A stretch of 64,000 nt of DNA from Blasia pusilla. Lineage: Eukaryota > Marchantiophyta > Marchantiopsida > Blasiales. Shown one piece after another: positions 38,847 through 51,430 of the stretch. How positions within the stretch are numbered: position 1 is the first letter of the stretch; the number at the start of each line of letters is the position of its first letter. The stretch lies in NCBI GenBank assembly GCA_050084515.1, contig CM114272.1, forward strand, positions 52,700,001 through 52,764,000. The letters run 5' to 3'. The translations under genes were made by a program, and so were the position numbers. Below the pieces are notes generated by a model. It had not been told where the DNA came from. It saw only the letters and a program-made list of their open reading frames with translations, and ran no database searches.

Positions 38847-41800
38847 ATGCAGGCAATGCTTGCTATGCTAATAACGGTGATGACTGTTCTTACATGGTAT
38901 TTTTCAACTACCCATGCTGAGAAGTCAGTCAGTACCGTTGCAGATGCTTTGCGGAATGAGATCTTGGCTAGGACTGAGGACACCACCAGTGCACTACTTC
39001 AAAATAACAATTTATCTACTACAGCCCTCGCAAAGCTTCTTAGCTCTCCTCTTCTTTCCAGCAACTTCTCTTCATTTCCAACCTTGGAAGAGCAGGTGAG
39101 ATCTGCTTTTCTGTGATCTTAAGATTCGAAAGACATGGTCCTCAATATCACTCACAAATTCACCACCCCTAGCTTTTTAAGGGTGGTGAATATGGTATGC
39201 TCGATTGGCATTTTGTCTCAGCGTTCAATTATTGAGATTTCACGGGTGATTTTCTGTGAATTTTTTCTCAGGGTGGAATTCAATTAAAAGGCTAGTAGAG
39301 GGAAGGGTTAAGTTGATTGTTTTGAAGAATGTTTTCACTTTTAACTGATTGCTTTCTCTTTTCCGAAGTTCTAATTATTGACATTTGCTTCAGGTACGAC
39401 CTATTCTTTTTTCAGCATACTCAGTCATCCCTCAAAGGAGCCTTGTCTCCTTCTTTGGGAAAAACGGCTTGTTTATTTCTTATTCTTCACAATTCAATGG
39501 CACGTCTATAATCTATGCAAACTTGTCATATTTGCACCGGGATAGCAATTCCACAGATGAGCCTCCTCCAATTCCTTGGAGCAGTGGAGAAAATACAACT
39601 GCTATTCGTCCCTGGTATCAGTGGTATAGTCAATCAGCTGACATTTCAACTGGATTACCTACTGGACAAGTAACTTCTATATCACCAGTTTCGTACTGGG
39701 CTGCAGATCTTTTCAATCGTACATGGAATGATCCGGAAGGTGATACTTCTTGGGGGGTTCTAGCTTCCCAAACGAAGGATCTTCTGTTCCTCTCTTTGGC
39801 ACCTGTCAAGAGATCTACCGACACTGACACAATTGGAGTCGCAGGCGTGGGTTTTTCAGTATCTGAGATTCAGAACTTCTTGGATAATCTTGATCTTCAA
39901 GGAGGAGACATGTACATTACCACTGCTGATGATAAGCTATTAGTACAGACTAAGGTGGCCATTGACCATGAGGTTGGAGACTCTGGAGCTCCATTGCTAC
40001 CTCTAGCCAGCAGGTCCAACAACTCAGTTGTGGCAGGAGCAGCAAAATATCTGGTTTCAGTCCTGGGCAATAATGGATCGCACACGTTCCAGGCGAGCAG
40101 TGTTGACATTGATGGAACACTATATGTGCTCAATAGTTCCCCTATTCGAATTGCTCGGACTACACTGGTAAGGAATCAATTAGATTTTAACTTAAATTCA
40201 TGGATACTGTCAGTGAGAAGCTGAGACTGACGGCCTGTAGCTTCCACCTATCAGTTGCATCAAAGCATGTTGTCCCTGGTCAACAAGCCCATGTTGAAAT
40301 TGTGACATATCTGCCTGTTTGTATCCGCTCCCACTCCAGAATGTAGAACTGGATCAACTATTTTGTACAGGTATCTTCTCTTTTGCGTGATCCTCTCACA
40401 AACTTTTCTAACAGCAATTATGGATCCACAGGTCTGTGTGGTGCTAATACCTCGTGACAGTGTTTGGGGTCCCAGCAGCAAGCGAAGCCATACTATTCTG
40501 GCACTGCTACTGATTCTTGCCATATGTGTTGGCATAGTGGGCTGCTTTTTCATAGTTCTGTTGACCAAGGGTGTCAGCAATGAGATGAGGCTTCGTGCAG
40601 CGCTTATTCAGCAGTTGGAAGCAACAAAACAAGCCGAGAACAAGAGTAGTCATAAGAGTATTGTGTTTGCCAGTATGAGCCATGATCTGAGAACTCCTCT
40701 TGCAGCAATACTGGGTCTGATTGACCTCTGTTTGTGTGATGCGACGGAGTCTTCGGAGCTGGAATCAAATCTTTCTCAGATGAAGTCCTGTGCAACCAAT
40801 CTTCTTGGTGTGTTACTGCTCTCTCTGTCACATCTGATTATAGTACTATTGCCTTGTTTTGTGCTCTAGTCGCATCTGTCACTGGAGTAGAGTTTCTTAG
40901 AATTGAGTGTAGACCTTGAGAAATGTGTTCCAGTTTTTCCAATCGTAATTGATGAGGAACTAGAAGAGATCTGCTGTCTTGTAGATTATGTCCTTCCAGA
41001 TTTGTATTTTGTTAATTCTTGTACTGCTGATGGATCTCTATTACTTGTAATGACTGATGTAAGCTTGTGCACCCAGGCATATTGAACTCCATTTTGGATA
41101 TGAGCAAAATTGAAGCAGGCAAACTCCAATTGGAAGAGTCGGAATTTGATCTCCTGGATGTGCTCGAAGAAGCAGTGGAAATGTTTGCAGTTGTGGGAAT
41201 GAAGAAGGGGCTAGAGGTCGTCCTAGATCTTCCTGATGACTCGATTGAGAAATCGTCTCGCGTATGGGGAGATGCTGGTCGAGTCAAGCAGCTCCTATCC
41301 AATCTACTGAGCAATGGGGTGAAGTTCACGAGTACAGGGCATGTGGTGTTGCGGGCCTGGCAAAAGCCCTGTATTCCAGCTAATGCAGGCACTAGGCAGG
41401 GGCAGGGTGGGGGAGTTTTTGGATGCTTTGGATGGTTCTGGAAATGTCTCAATGAGGGAGAGAAGACTTATGAGCAGATGGAGGAAGAGGAGGGTTATAC
41501 CAGTGGAAATTTCGTGGAGTATGAATTCGAGGTTGATGATACTGGCAAAGGTATTCCCAGAGAGAGACGAAGAGCTGTTTTTGAAAATTTTGTGCAGGTG
41601 GATGCTACAGTCCCTCGCACACATGGGGGCACTGGGCTTGGCCTGGGGATAGTTCGATCACTGGTGAGCAACTACGCATTGAAATCACTCTATTCCAGAT
41701 GTGTTTCTGTCGTGTATATATATGCTACTACTAAGATTTCCTGTTCATATGCTAGGATAACCCAAAAAATTATCTAGATGCAATGGGGCTTCTCAGTCTA

Positions 41801-44170
41801 TGGACACTATCATATGCATGGTCACACAGGGAATGGCACCCTGATACAATTTTACTAGATATGGATTTGAGTGACCCCTTCATCACTCACTCAATTTTTC
41901 AATCCCATAAGGAAATATGTTGGGCAATACTCCAGGCAGTTGTTTACCCATAAATTTCTCAAGTGTGCTCTCAGAATCATTTCTTAAGTGGCTGCTTCCT
42001 CTGAGCTGTGCTACAGGTCCGGTTAATGGGAGGTGATATACACATAATCGACAAGGATGAGCCTGGTGAACCGGGTGCACGATTCAGATTTAATCTTCTA
42101 TTTCAGCTTCAGCGGGAGTCTGCGATTGTCAATGGACACTCAGCCCCAAGTCCTGCCCAATCATTGGAGGAAAGACAAGAACAGGAAATGGGTGTCACCA
42201 ACAGACCTACAGGAACTGGCAGTGGTGCACCGAAGGATCCCGCTGACCAGCCATGTAAACAAGAGTCTGTGACCCCTCAGTTGAATCCTGGGTGCTATAG
42301 TCCTCCACTTGCTGATGGTGTGCATGTTTTGCTGGCTATGCAAGGACAAGCTGGGAAGAAAGCAGCAAAGCAGTGGATGGAGCGCCGGGGCTTACAGGTG
42401 TGGACAGTGAGCCATCATGAGGATTTTCTGACCACATTGGAGAAAATCAAGTTCGAGGTATTCTATGAGGAAAGTTTCAGCTGGTCAGATTGCTTTGAGA
42501 TCTCTCCTGGAAACCAGGCTTTTGACTCTTGGCCTGATGATTCCATCACACCACCACCATGTGAACTCAGTGGCACTCCCAGCAGTAGCTGCATGAAAAA
42601 GTATGAGGACAGGGTTGGACCTCGATTAATGCTGGTGATTGATACGGCGATGGTTTCTAGTTTTCTAGATGTCCTTTGTGTGAGCTTAAATAATTCCTTA
42701 ACTCAGGGAGACATTTCTGCACTGTCTAAGGTTGTTTGGCTGGTAACACCCAACACACCTAGTAGTGTCCTCCAGACTCTGAAACAGGGGACAGTCCCCT
42801 GTGACCTGATGTTACACAAACCGTTGAATGTATCACGACTCCGAATTATTTGGGAGCAGGTTCAGTTTCTCATTCAAAGTAGGGACACTGGTAACAAACA
42901 CTCGCCAAACTATACTGCTAGTCATGGTGACAGTCCACTTGGTGAACCTCAGACTCTGGTTCCCTATCCTAGTCCCATGCAAGAAGTTTCTGAAATAGAC
43001 TCACAAGAGGCTTCTATTAGAGATTGGCCTGCTGGCACAGGAGTTAGGGAGAAATTTGCAGGCAGAAATCTAAGGGAGGACATCTCTGCAATCCCTTCCC
43101 AAAGCAGGATAATGACCGTAACAGATGGAAGTCATCAAGAAGTGCAAGTTCCTGTACACACTTCTAGTAGTCCTAGCCCAGAGGTTGGGCCTTTTCCCAG
43201 AATAAGACTAAGGGAAGAAGAGATCATGGGCCCTCCTAATTCACTAAAGGGCATGCATATTCTTGTTGCAGAAGATAATCCTGTTCTGCAAAGACTCACT
43301 AAGACAACTCTGGTACGACTGGGGGCAAGTGTGGAGTGTGTGGACAATGGTCTTGAGGCAGTCTCATTGGTGTTGTCCAACCTTCCCAAGAAAGTGCCGA
43401 GTAGAACGGCCTCATTTGGGAGCTCTAGGAGAAGAAAAAGTCTTTCGAGGGAGCAGATCGAAGAAGAAATTGTCCCCCCCAAAAAGCGACCTTTCGACAT
43501 GGTCTTAATGGATTGCCAGGTCCTTCTTCTTTTCATTTCATTATTTCTAGCTTTTTCTTAGAAGCTCAGGCTTCTTGAGAGGAAGTGGTATTCTTGTTTG
43601 TTGTAGTGCTTTGAATGAGGCAAGGAATTGAGTGCATAGTTGAATGTAATCCAGGGATTAGTTGGCATAGAATGTATACCTGTCCTCTGTGGAGTTCAAT
43701 TCATCCACTGGAGGATGTGGGCTGGTGTAAATCACACAATTCACCCGACATACAATCTAGATGAGAGAGAAAAGTGGGTACTTGCAGAACTACTTCTTGA
43801 TTATTCAGCATACAGTTCACTGTCACTTCTAAAGTTCTGAAATTAATTCATGTGTAGAGATGCCTGGCTCAATAAGGGTAGTGTATAACATTCAAGGTTG
43901 TAGGAGTCTCAATTTCATCTAATCTCTGCATCTCACTTGTCCTTATTGCAGATGCCCGTGCTTGATGGCTATGGAGCAACCCAACGCATTCGGGAGCAGG
44001 AGAAGCCACTTGGATGGCGAACCCCTGTTATAGCCCTTACTGCTCATGCGATGGCCAAGGACGAGAGCAAGTGTATTGAAGCTGGCATGGATTTTTACCT
44101 TACCAAGCCTCTTGCCACAAAGGCCTTACTCAATGTGGTTGCGAAGATCAATTCTGGAAGACCTAGTTAA
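38847..44170 (+). CDS. CKI1: CKI1-like hybrid histidine kinase
   Basis: Inferred exons: 38847-39095, 39394-40167, 40432-40807, 41077-41663, 42017-43519, 43952-44170. All introns have GT-AG ends and phases that fit, giving about 1235 residues (Arabidopsis CKI1 is about 1120). Residues ~4-20 form an N-terminal membrane helix. An extracytosolic domain with several N-x-S/T sites runs to ~362, followed by a second membrane helix at ~363-386. The kinase core has the H box SMSHDLRTPL (His ~425), N box LLSNLLSNGVKFT, G1 VDDTGKGIP, F box FENFVQVD and G2 GGTGLGLGI. A long linker leads to a C-terminal receiver: HILVAEDN, phospho-acceptor Asp ~1161 in VLMDCQMP, Thr ~1193 and Lys ~1215 (TKPL). All catalytic residues are present. 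The family passes phosphate from His to Asp and then to HPt proteins in the cytokinin-type multistep phosphorelay; CKI1 itself signals without needing cytokinin. The CHASE cytokinin-binding domain is not evident, and the ectodomain follows the CKI1 pattern. The start is preceded by an in-frame TGA; a further upstream exon is possible. Confidence 0.88.
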
Positions 44171-45243
44171 GACTGCGCACGCCAACCCTTATTGGAGATA
44201 AAATGTTTGGGTTGTGTAAGGAAATACAATACCTTGGTAGTTTTGAAATACCAGTTCAGATGTATAGAAATGTCGGATCAGAATTGATACCCATGGGCAC
44301 AAAGGCCTTAATGGAGCTGTAAATTACCAGGTCGTGAAGGGAGGTGGAGCTGGTGAAGAAAGGTGGGTATGTGAAACTCTAATCCACATTGATAGAAATT
44401 GGTCCAACTATTGTGATAAATTTTTTGCCTGTGAGTAGTGCCCGCAGGTGCAGTGTAAAGCAAATTTTCAGTCAGAGTAAAACAGTAATCACCGCCATTT
44501 TCTTGAGGAATGGCAGCCGGCTATAGAATTGTCTTAATGCTGAGTAGGGAAATGCCTGTATCTGTCGAAGACAAACGGGACATTTTCATCAGCATGGAAA
44601 AACTCCAATCGAGGGTATACATGGCTTGCAATTGCTGGTCAGAAGCCAAGCAATAATTGTTGACTATCACGATGTAATTCACGTGCAGAGATGATCATTC
44701 AGGAGTGCTCTGGACAGTGAGCAATCTGCCCATTATCTTTCCTAATGTCGGTCATTCCCAGTTTTTCTGCACAAATGTGCCGACTTGCTGGCCTGTGATG
44801 ACCACCGCAGATAAGCTCGCTGTGTTCAGTCGCACTGCGATCTTTTACTATATTCTCTCAAGTGCCCGCGTTGCTAGTAACTAAATGATTTATGCTGCCA
44901 GTTGCATGTCAGCCTCACGACTTGGTCCCAGTTGCGAAGTGGACTAGACGGGCATGTGAAATCGCCTCTGTTTGGGTGTAGCCTCTGCTCAGTTGAATAT
45001 TGTAATTTGAAAAATTTGTTAACTTCATCTATCAATGAAAGGCCTCTGAAGCAGTACAGTTAATGTAACAAGGCTTGCTTCTACATGAAATGGTGGTCCT
45101 TTGTGCGGATGTACGAATTCTTAACTCCGATCTTTTCATTTCACTATTGCTCGTATGCGGTAAAACGAATTCCGCGCGGCTAACCCAAACAGCCGCCGTC
45201 CCGGCCACTTCTAAAATCCTGGGAGACTCGAAAATCGAATGAT
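44171..45243. other. 3' flank of the kinase gene, no gene seen
   Basis: Contains the probable 3' UTR of the CKI1-like gene. No reading frame of note and no clear terminator or polyadenylation site could be fixed by eye. Confidence 0.4.
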
Positions 45244-45507
45244 CTATTTAGTCCCAGACCGACAACTCATACGTAAATGATGAGTATGCGATTGTTCATC
45301 TGTGCCGCCCCATGTGTTAGCACAGATGGAGATAAACCATCTGAAGGCAAAACCAGCAGATCCAAGGGCCGAAACTAAGACAACGCCACGGAGAAACCGG
45401 AGTTTTCTGTCGGCAGGATAGTCAGCAAAGCAGAGGTTTTCGAAGAATAGAAACGCCGCTACACCTTTTAATGCACATTCCCCATCAATATCGACGGATG
45501 CCCCCAT
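45244..45507 (-). CDS. Small hypothetical protein, uncertain
   Basis: An 87-codon frame from ATG to TAG with a hydrophobic segment (LRGVVLVSALGSAGFAFRWF) that could span a membrane, preceded by an acidic N-terminus. No family is recognised. Nothing around it supports expression, and a frame of this length can occur by chance. It could also be a single exon of a larger gene. Confidence 0.2.
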   Translation of the reverse strand: MGASVDIDGECALKGVAAFLFFENLCFADYPADRKLRFLRGVVLVSALGSAGFAFRWFISICANTWGGTDEQSHTHHLRMSCRSGTK

Positions 45508-45756
45508 GGCCGTCGTTCATGAAGCAGGGCCAGCGTCGACGACTTTCCACGGGCCGTTGAGGACGTTCGAAGTTCTTCAGGACGACCCTAAACGGCCGAT
45601 GCCAATATTTGCAGTTCCATCAGCTCAGTGATCCGAGCAAACACGTACTCCTCCGTTTGCCTCTGTCCGCTTTGCCCCTCTTGTGTACACACGGAGTTGG
45701 AAAAAAAATACTCCAACCCATCGAATGCAACGCCCTTTTCCACTCGACCGATTGAC

Positions 45757-45916
45757 CGTAAGTCCTGGTAACTTTCACTCCCCAGACAGCTTAGACGGAA
45801 GTCCCAAGTCCGGGTGATTATCACCTCCCGGACAACTTAGTCGGAAGTCCCAAGTCCGGGTGATTATCACGTCCCGGACAGCTTAGACGGAAGTCCTAGT
45901 AATTTTCACTCCCCAC
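45757..45916 (+). repeat. 46-bp tandem repeat, about 3.5 units
   Basis: Units start at 45796, 45842 and 45888 (period 46) with CGGAAGTCC, and a shorter 39-base unit starts at 45757. The core AAGTCCGGGTGATTATCAC alternates with GGACAGCTTAGACGGAAG-type segments. The outer units carry TTTCACTCCCC in place of GATTATCACSTCCCG. Confidence 0.85.
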
Positions 45917-46298
45917 ATGACGGAAGAGCAAGAGCAAGAGCAAGCCCACATTCCGTCCAAGACGTTTTCCCCTTCCATCTTTCATGCTCCTTTGCATAAG
46001 TATAATCCATATCGTCCTCTTCATTGGCGCGTTTCGTTCAGGTCGTTATCCATCCTCTCCCTACCGAATCCCCGGGAACCCATCCGCAGCTGGATCCATC
46101 CATGCCTTTCGAGCCTCTACGGACTGTTTCCGTCTCGGTCTCCTTCATGCCCATAGACTTGTTCTTTCTTCGATGTCCCGAGATCGTCTTCTTTTATCAG
46201 TTTCGGCTTTCCTTACGGGACATGAATAAACGGGAAACCCATAGGGAGTAAAAGTGGCTATTAGGGGGTATCATAGAGCGGGACCTAAGTATTGAAAA

Positions 46299-46482
46299 CA
46301 AGGATGTCACGGGGTCTCTTATTTTATGGCTCTTATTTTATCAGGTGTAGTGCTTTACATTATGTGCTTCACATGGAGTGTGAATTAAATAGAATGTAAA
46401 CAAGGATGACATAGGGTCTCTTATTTTATCAAGTGTTGTGCTTTACATTATATGCTTCATATGCAGTGTGAACTAAATAGAC
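46299..46482 (+). repeat. About 100-bp tandem duplication
   Basis: Two diverged copies of a unit of about 84-102 bases share CAAGGATG, GGGTCTCTTATTTTATC, GTGCTTTACATTAT and GCTTCA...AGTGTGAA. The first copy has an extra internal repeat of CTCTTATTTTAT. Confidence 0.8.
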
Positions 46483-47699
46483 CGGGAATGTAGGTGGATG
46501 TCCGGGCGTAAGGAGGTGTGCGTCCATCTCTTGTGGCACCCGACGCCGAGGATGGAATTGACCATGAAAAGAATTACATACTCCGACATCCGAACTTATG
46601 CCTTTTTTTTTGAAACGCCCTATTGTGTGAGAGGAATGCTATCAACAAATGTCTTCTTAACTCAAGTTTCCAATTTCTTTTCATCGTTCATGCTCCAATA
46701 CTCAAAACAAACTTCGAATTTTGTAGGAATGGCCTTTGGCACAACCAATCAAACCAGAGAGTGAGAGATGCATGTATGTTTGCATCCGATTTCTCATCCT
46801 AGCTTAATTGCACCTCCCACCCATTTATATTATTATTGGAGAGTGCATTTCAATTTTCAAATTCCTCTCTAGTTAACACCTAGCCCTCTCAACCAATAGG
46901 ATCGCTTGCCTTCTTGGGTCATTTGAAGTTGATTTAAGAGGCCATTTAATAAATTTGTGGATTAGTTACATCATTAGTCATAATTTTACATTAATAATGG
47001 GTAATTTAAATTACCCACCTTTAACCCATGCATCCTCGTTTGGGTATACGGAAGTGCGCTACATAGGCCTAGATGTCTCATAACACAACTTTTTATGGGA
47101 TGTGAGAAGATACTCAATAGACACAATCCATGACAAGATTATGTTTTTTTGGTTACATGTGAAAATAATTTTCAGTGTTTCTCGACCTTCTAAGCGTTTA
47201 ATATAATTTCTATTCTAGTAGGTTGGTTGTCACCTCTCATCAAAGAGGTGAATTATGAGTATTGGAAGTCTTCCTTCTTGGGTGTACTATGGCAACGTTG
47301 GAGAGTTTGGCCATAGGTTTGTCACTAGAGCATATGCTTTTGTGGTGATGGTAAGAGACCACCACTAATTATTGTGGAAACCCTTTACAGATATTTGGCT
47401 TCTCTAGAGAGAGCCATTTGATGTAAATGAAGGCATTGTGTACTTTGTGACATGCAGCTTTTAGGCGACTTGTTTATCTAGGTCATTATGGAGTGGCTCT
47501 TAAAAGTTGAGTTTCAGGTTTCCTATTCCATCTTCCATTTGATAATCCTTACTTCGACCTTAATCTAGACATATATCCCCTTCAACTTCATGCAAAAATT
47601 CTTGGGGGCTTACCACACAAGACCAAGGTTTGAGAGGGAAATCTAATGGAAACTTGTATGAGATAGATCATAAAAACATGTTAATCAGAGGAACTCGAG
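46483..47699. other. Unassigned stretch with one dispersed-repeat 5' end
   Basis: No gene recognised. Around 46822-46880 the block ATATTATTATTGGAGAGTGC with a following AATTTTCAAAT matches blocks near 60950 and 61145. The 3' end of the copia element to the right is lost somewhere here. Confidence 0.4.
46822..46880 (+). repeat. Dispersed repeat, TATTATTGGAGAGTGC family
   Basis: Shares TATTATTATTGGAGAGTGC and a following AT-rich block with 60940-61040 and 61140-61230. The start resembles Helitron 5' ends of the kind seen at 21399, but no CTRR end is assigned. Confidence 0.45.
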
Positions 47700-48896
47700 G
47701 CTTATGTCCCAGGTCCAATCACAATGTAAAGATATCAAAATTTGTTCTTATCTGTACCTATGTACACGAGATCAATCTCTGCTACAAGCCCTTTTTCTAT
47801 AATAAAACAATAGTACATCGCTACGTGCTTTTTTCTAGCATGAAACACATGCATATGATTATTAGCAAGCTTAATGCTACTAACATTATCTACATATATT
47901 ATAATAGGTCTTGAGCTACTAACACCAATCTCAATAAGTAATTGATGAAGCCACACTGCATCATAGATTGTATCGGTTGCTTCAATATACTCAATCTCTA
48001 TTGTAGACAAAGTAATTATAGTTTGATTCTTTGAATCCCAACTTATAATTGTACTTCTTGAGGTAAGTGAATAACTAGGTGTAGAATTTGTATCAGATAC
48101 ACTTCTTGCCCAATCAAGATATGTGAATCCCTAAAATCGTAAAATCAAGAAATATTTAAATGGAAACCCAAATTTAACAAATAACTTCATGTACCAAATA
48201 ATCATCTTGATAACATGAAGATGAGGTTTCAAAGGTGCTTGCAAGAATTGGCTCACTAAGCCAATTTTGCAGATTAAGTTTGACCCAATTAATGTTAAAT
48301 GAATTAAGCTAGCAATCATGCGCAGGTACATATAAGAATCTGTAAGCAATCCTCCTTCATCCACTCTCAACTTCATGCTTTGGTCTAAAAGTATATACAT
48401 TGTCTTATAAGCTGTCATACCATATTTTGAATGGATGTGAAGAACACATTTTCCTTATAATAATCATAACCTCTCACCAACTATGATGAACTAAACACCT
48501 TGCTCAACACCAAAGAAATACTTGAGTTCTCTTAAATCCTTTATATCAAATTCTACTTGTAGCTTTTGGTTGACTTGTTATACCCTATCCCCACTACTCC
48601 AAGAAATCAACAGATCATTAAGATGCAACACAATAATATCCATATGACCTTCGCCTCTCAAGACATATGATGAAGAATCCAAATTACATCCTTTAACCCA
48701 AGCTTTATCAAGATATAGCTTGCCATATGTAGCCCTTGGAATTTGCTTGAACATGTACAACATTTTTTTTTAACATGCATATAAACAATGTGCATGTTAT
48801 ACGGCCGAGAAATGTGCATGAAGAGATTTATATGGTTCAACCATATGTATATAAGCACCCACAAAGTTTCCATTCCATATATGCATGTTAAAAAAA
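47700..48896 (-). pseudogene. Copia B pol, RT and RNase H part, decayed
   Basis: Minus-strand copia remnant left of gypsy B. RNase H (47735-48010) has AVWLHQLLIEIGVSSSRPI and HVFHARKKHV, closely matching 9385-9510 of the other copia element. The RT thumb (48131-48418) has LDQSMKLRVDEGGLLTDSY. The RT palm (48578-48770) has FKQIPRATYGKLYLDKAWVK and LHLNDLLIS, where the catalytic YVDD has decayed to HLND. Several stops and shifts make it dead. Its RT upstream part continues at 57385, on the other side of gypsy B, and its 3' LTR is missing. Confidence 0.85.
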
Positions 48897-48913
48897 ATTC
48901 TCGGCCGTATAAC
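48763..48913. repeat. Microinversion with short inverted repeats at gypsy/copia junction
   Basis: The segment 48815-48880 matches copia A 8505-8570 in the plus direction, while all copia sequence around it is in the minus direction, so this piece is inverted. It is bracketed by inverted repeats: TTTTTTTTAACATGCATAT (48764-48782) against its complement at 48878-48897, and GTTATACGGCCGAGAA (48796-48811) against its complement at 48898-48913. The latter encodes the integrase LLYGRE block of gypsy B, so gypsy sequence was copied into the inverted part. Confidence 0.75.
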
Positions 48914-49906
48914 AGAAAATAAAGTCAGAAGGAAGCCAAGGATGCTTGGCGACTAAACCTATACCCCATCGCTAACTGTGGCAACTGAATATCCCAGTCT
49001 CCAAGATGCCCCTTCTGTAGGCCATACTTGCGCAATGCCCTCTTCACCGTCTGAACGACACACTCAGCCAAACCATCCACCTCTGGATGATCTCGAGACG
49101 TGGTTCAATGATCAATCAACGCCTTGTCACACAAGACCTGAAACTCACCCTGAAACTCTGTACCCTGGTCGGTCATCACTTCAGTTGGTGCACCAAAATG
49201 ACTAAGCACTCTATCAAGAAAGGCATATCCCGTTCCCTCACTTGCCTTGTCAGGTAATGCCACCAACTCAATCCACTTGGAGAAGTACTCCACCATCACC
49301 AACAAATATCGATGATGTCGTACAGTCAACGGTAACGGTCCCGCAAAGTCCACACTCCAACGATAACCCAACCCCATAATTGGGGTGTAACTGTAGTGTA
49401 GGGGCATTGAATGATGCCCTCACCCGGTCACAAACCATACAACGTGACACCAACTGCTGCACATGAGTATGCATGCCACGCCACCAATACTGACCAAGGA
49501 GTAAGCTATACGTACGCTTTATCCCAAAATGTCCCAACTCCTCATGGGCATGTCGCACAATGCGCTCTCTCTGAGCCAAATGCGGCACTACTCGTACTCT
49601 ACCATCCTCCCACACACGGAGAATATGTGTTCCCTCCAATCGATACCTCTTAGCACCTTGAAGAACACGATCTCGCTCCTTGGCACTCACTATGCTTGGC
49701 ATCCTACTGGTCCGTAGGAACTCCAACACCAACGCATCATCATGAACACGCTGATCCGTACCACCATCTCCAACCTTAGGATCTGAAGGCTGGCCATCTA
49801 CCCTCTGACTAGAGTAAGATGTCATGTGGTCCTCCATACTAGAGTTCACCTCTAACCAACATAAAAAGGCGGATGCATGCCAACGTGGCACCATCTCCTC
49901 ATCAAC
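48897..49906 (-). pseudogene. Gypsy B integrase, truncated
   Basis: The N-terminal HHCC zinc domain is readable (HAHEELGHFGIKRTYSLL followed by CMVCDRV). After a frameshift near 49400 comes the catalytic core with Asp in WSVDFAGPLP, Asp in EVMTDQGTEF and Glu in DGLAECVVQTVKR, the D,D,E triad. A stop lies near 49105. The frame ends at the block LLYGRE near 48898, so the C-terminal domain (and any chromodomain) is missing. Integrases insert the element cDNA into the host genome. Confidence 0.88.
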
Positions 49907-50569
49907 CTAGACATGCCATCTAGCCCCAATTGCATCCTCTTGGCTAGTACATGGGTTCCTACTCAACCCATCAGCATCAAGGTTGGCAACTCCAGGTCTA
50001 TGTACCACCTGGAAGTCATACTCCTGTATAATAAGAGCCCACCGTGCAAGCTTCCCTGTAAGCTTGTCAGACTCCATCAACCACTTGAGCGGCTGGTGAT
50101 CAGTAACAAGGGTAAACTCTGTGCCAAACAAGTAATACCTAAAGTGTGCCATAGCCCACACTACTGCCAAGCACTCTCCCTCATATGAACTGTAGCGTGA
50201 CTCCGCTGCATTATTCGAACGACTTGCATAGGCCACCACAAACTCCATGTGCTCATCATCATGTTGTGTCAACACCACTCCAAGTCCCAACCTACTCCAA
50301 TCAGTGTGTAACTGAAATGGGCGCCCTCTGATAGGTCTCCTCAAGATAGGCGCCGTCACCAACTGGGCCTTGAGCTCCACAAAAGCTCTCTCATGATCAT
50401 CTCCCCAGTGCCACTCCTGATTTGATTTCAGCAATTGGTTCAAAGGCTTTGCCATAGCACTAAATCCCTTCACATACCCCCGATAGTAGTTCGCTAATCC
50501 CATGAATGCCCGAACTCTACTCACATCTACTGGACAAGGAATAAGTGCAATAGCCTCCACCTTTGCTTG
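49907..50569 (-). pseudogene. Gypsy B RT thumb and RNase H
   Basis: A 217-codon frame continuous with RT across one TAG. The thumb/connection has VRAFMGLANYYRGYVKGFS and LNQLLK. RNase H has LHTDWSRLGLGVVL, YSSYEGECLAVVWA and LVTDHQPLKWL, supplying the D, E and D acidic residues that bind metal. The tail (RPGVANLDADGLSRNP) holds the last Asp. A TAG at about 49907 separates it from integrase. RNase H removes RNA from the cDNA hybrid during reverse transcription. Confidence 0.9.
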
Positions 50570-51430
50570 CTAAACTCCCAAACCACCTAGATAGATCACA
50601 TGACCCACGTACTCTACATCCTCATGGAAGAACATACACTTTCCTGGATGCAAACGTAGACCATGAGCTTTCAACCGCTCAAACACAATCTGCAAATGTA
50701 TCTGATGCTCCTCCACCGTGTTATTGGACACCAAGATATCATCAATGTTACACCGAACAAAATCCAACCTTGCTAGGATCCTGTCCATCACTCTCTGAAA
50801 CTCGGCATGTGCATTCCTCAACCCAAAGGGTAAGAATTTCCACTGGTACAAACAATCCTTGCTATGAGAGTTGACATCCCAAAATGCTGTCTTGGCCTTG
50901 TCACTCTCTCGAATTGGCAATCGATGGTATCCTGCCCAAAGATCCAAAATACTAAAAATCTTTTCCTGTCCCACCACATCAAAGATCTCCTCAAGTGTAG
51001 GCATGGCATACCTATCGGCCTTCGTCTGCCGATTGATAGGATGGTAATCTCCACACATCCGCCTATCCGTGTAGTTGCCATGCACATCCTTTTTAGCAAG
51101 CATGACAGTGGCTGATGCATAATCTCCATGGGACAACTCCACTAATCCAGCCTCCAAAAGGTCCAACGCCCTACTCTGAATCAGGTCCCTCTCCATATCA
51201 CTATATCGGTAGGGACGACGGAAGATTGGCGAATCACTAGCCAAATCAATCCGTATACCGGGTCTAACCAAAGCACCCAACTCTTCCATGCTAAAGGCAA
51301 AACAACTCCTATAAGCACGTAGGAATTGTGTCAAGCGTCGTTTCTCACCTCCCGTAAGCTTGGGCCCAAGTAATGGCTCCCAAGTCTCCTCCACTGGCAC
51401 ACTAGAGGGAGAGGACGACGCTATTGGCTG
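50570..51430 (-). pseudogene. Gypsy B reverse transcriptase
   Basis: A 276-codon frame with the gypsy RT blocks in order: LVELSHGDYASATVMLAKK, MCGDYHPINRQTKADRYAMP, FSILDLWAGYH (first catalytic Asp), FLPFGLRNAHAEFQRVMD and CNIDDILVS (YxDD position, Tyr replaced by Cys or Asn-shifted). It lies directly after the methyltransferase in the same reading frame and before RNase H, separated by TAG codons. The substitution at YIDD and the stops make it non-functional. Confidence 0.92.
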
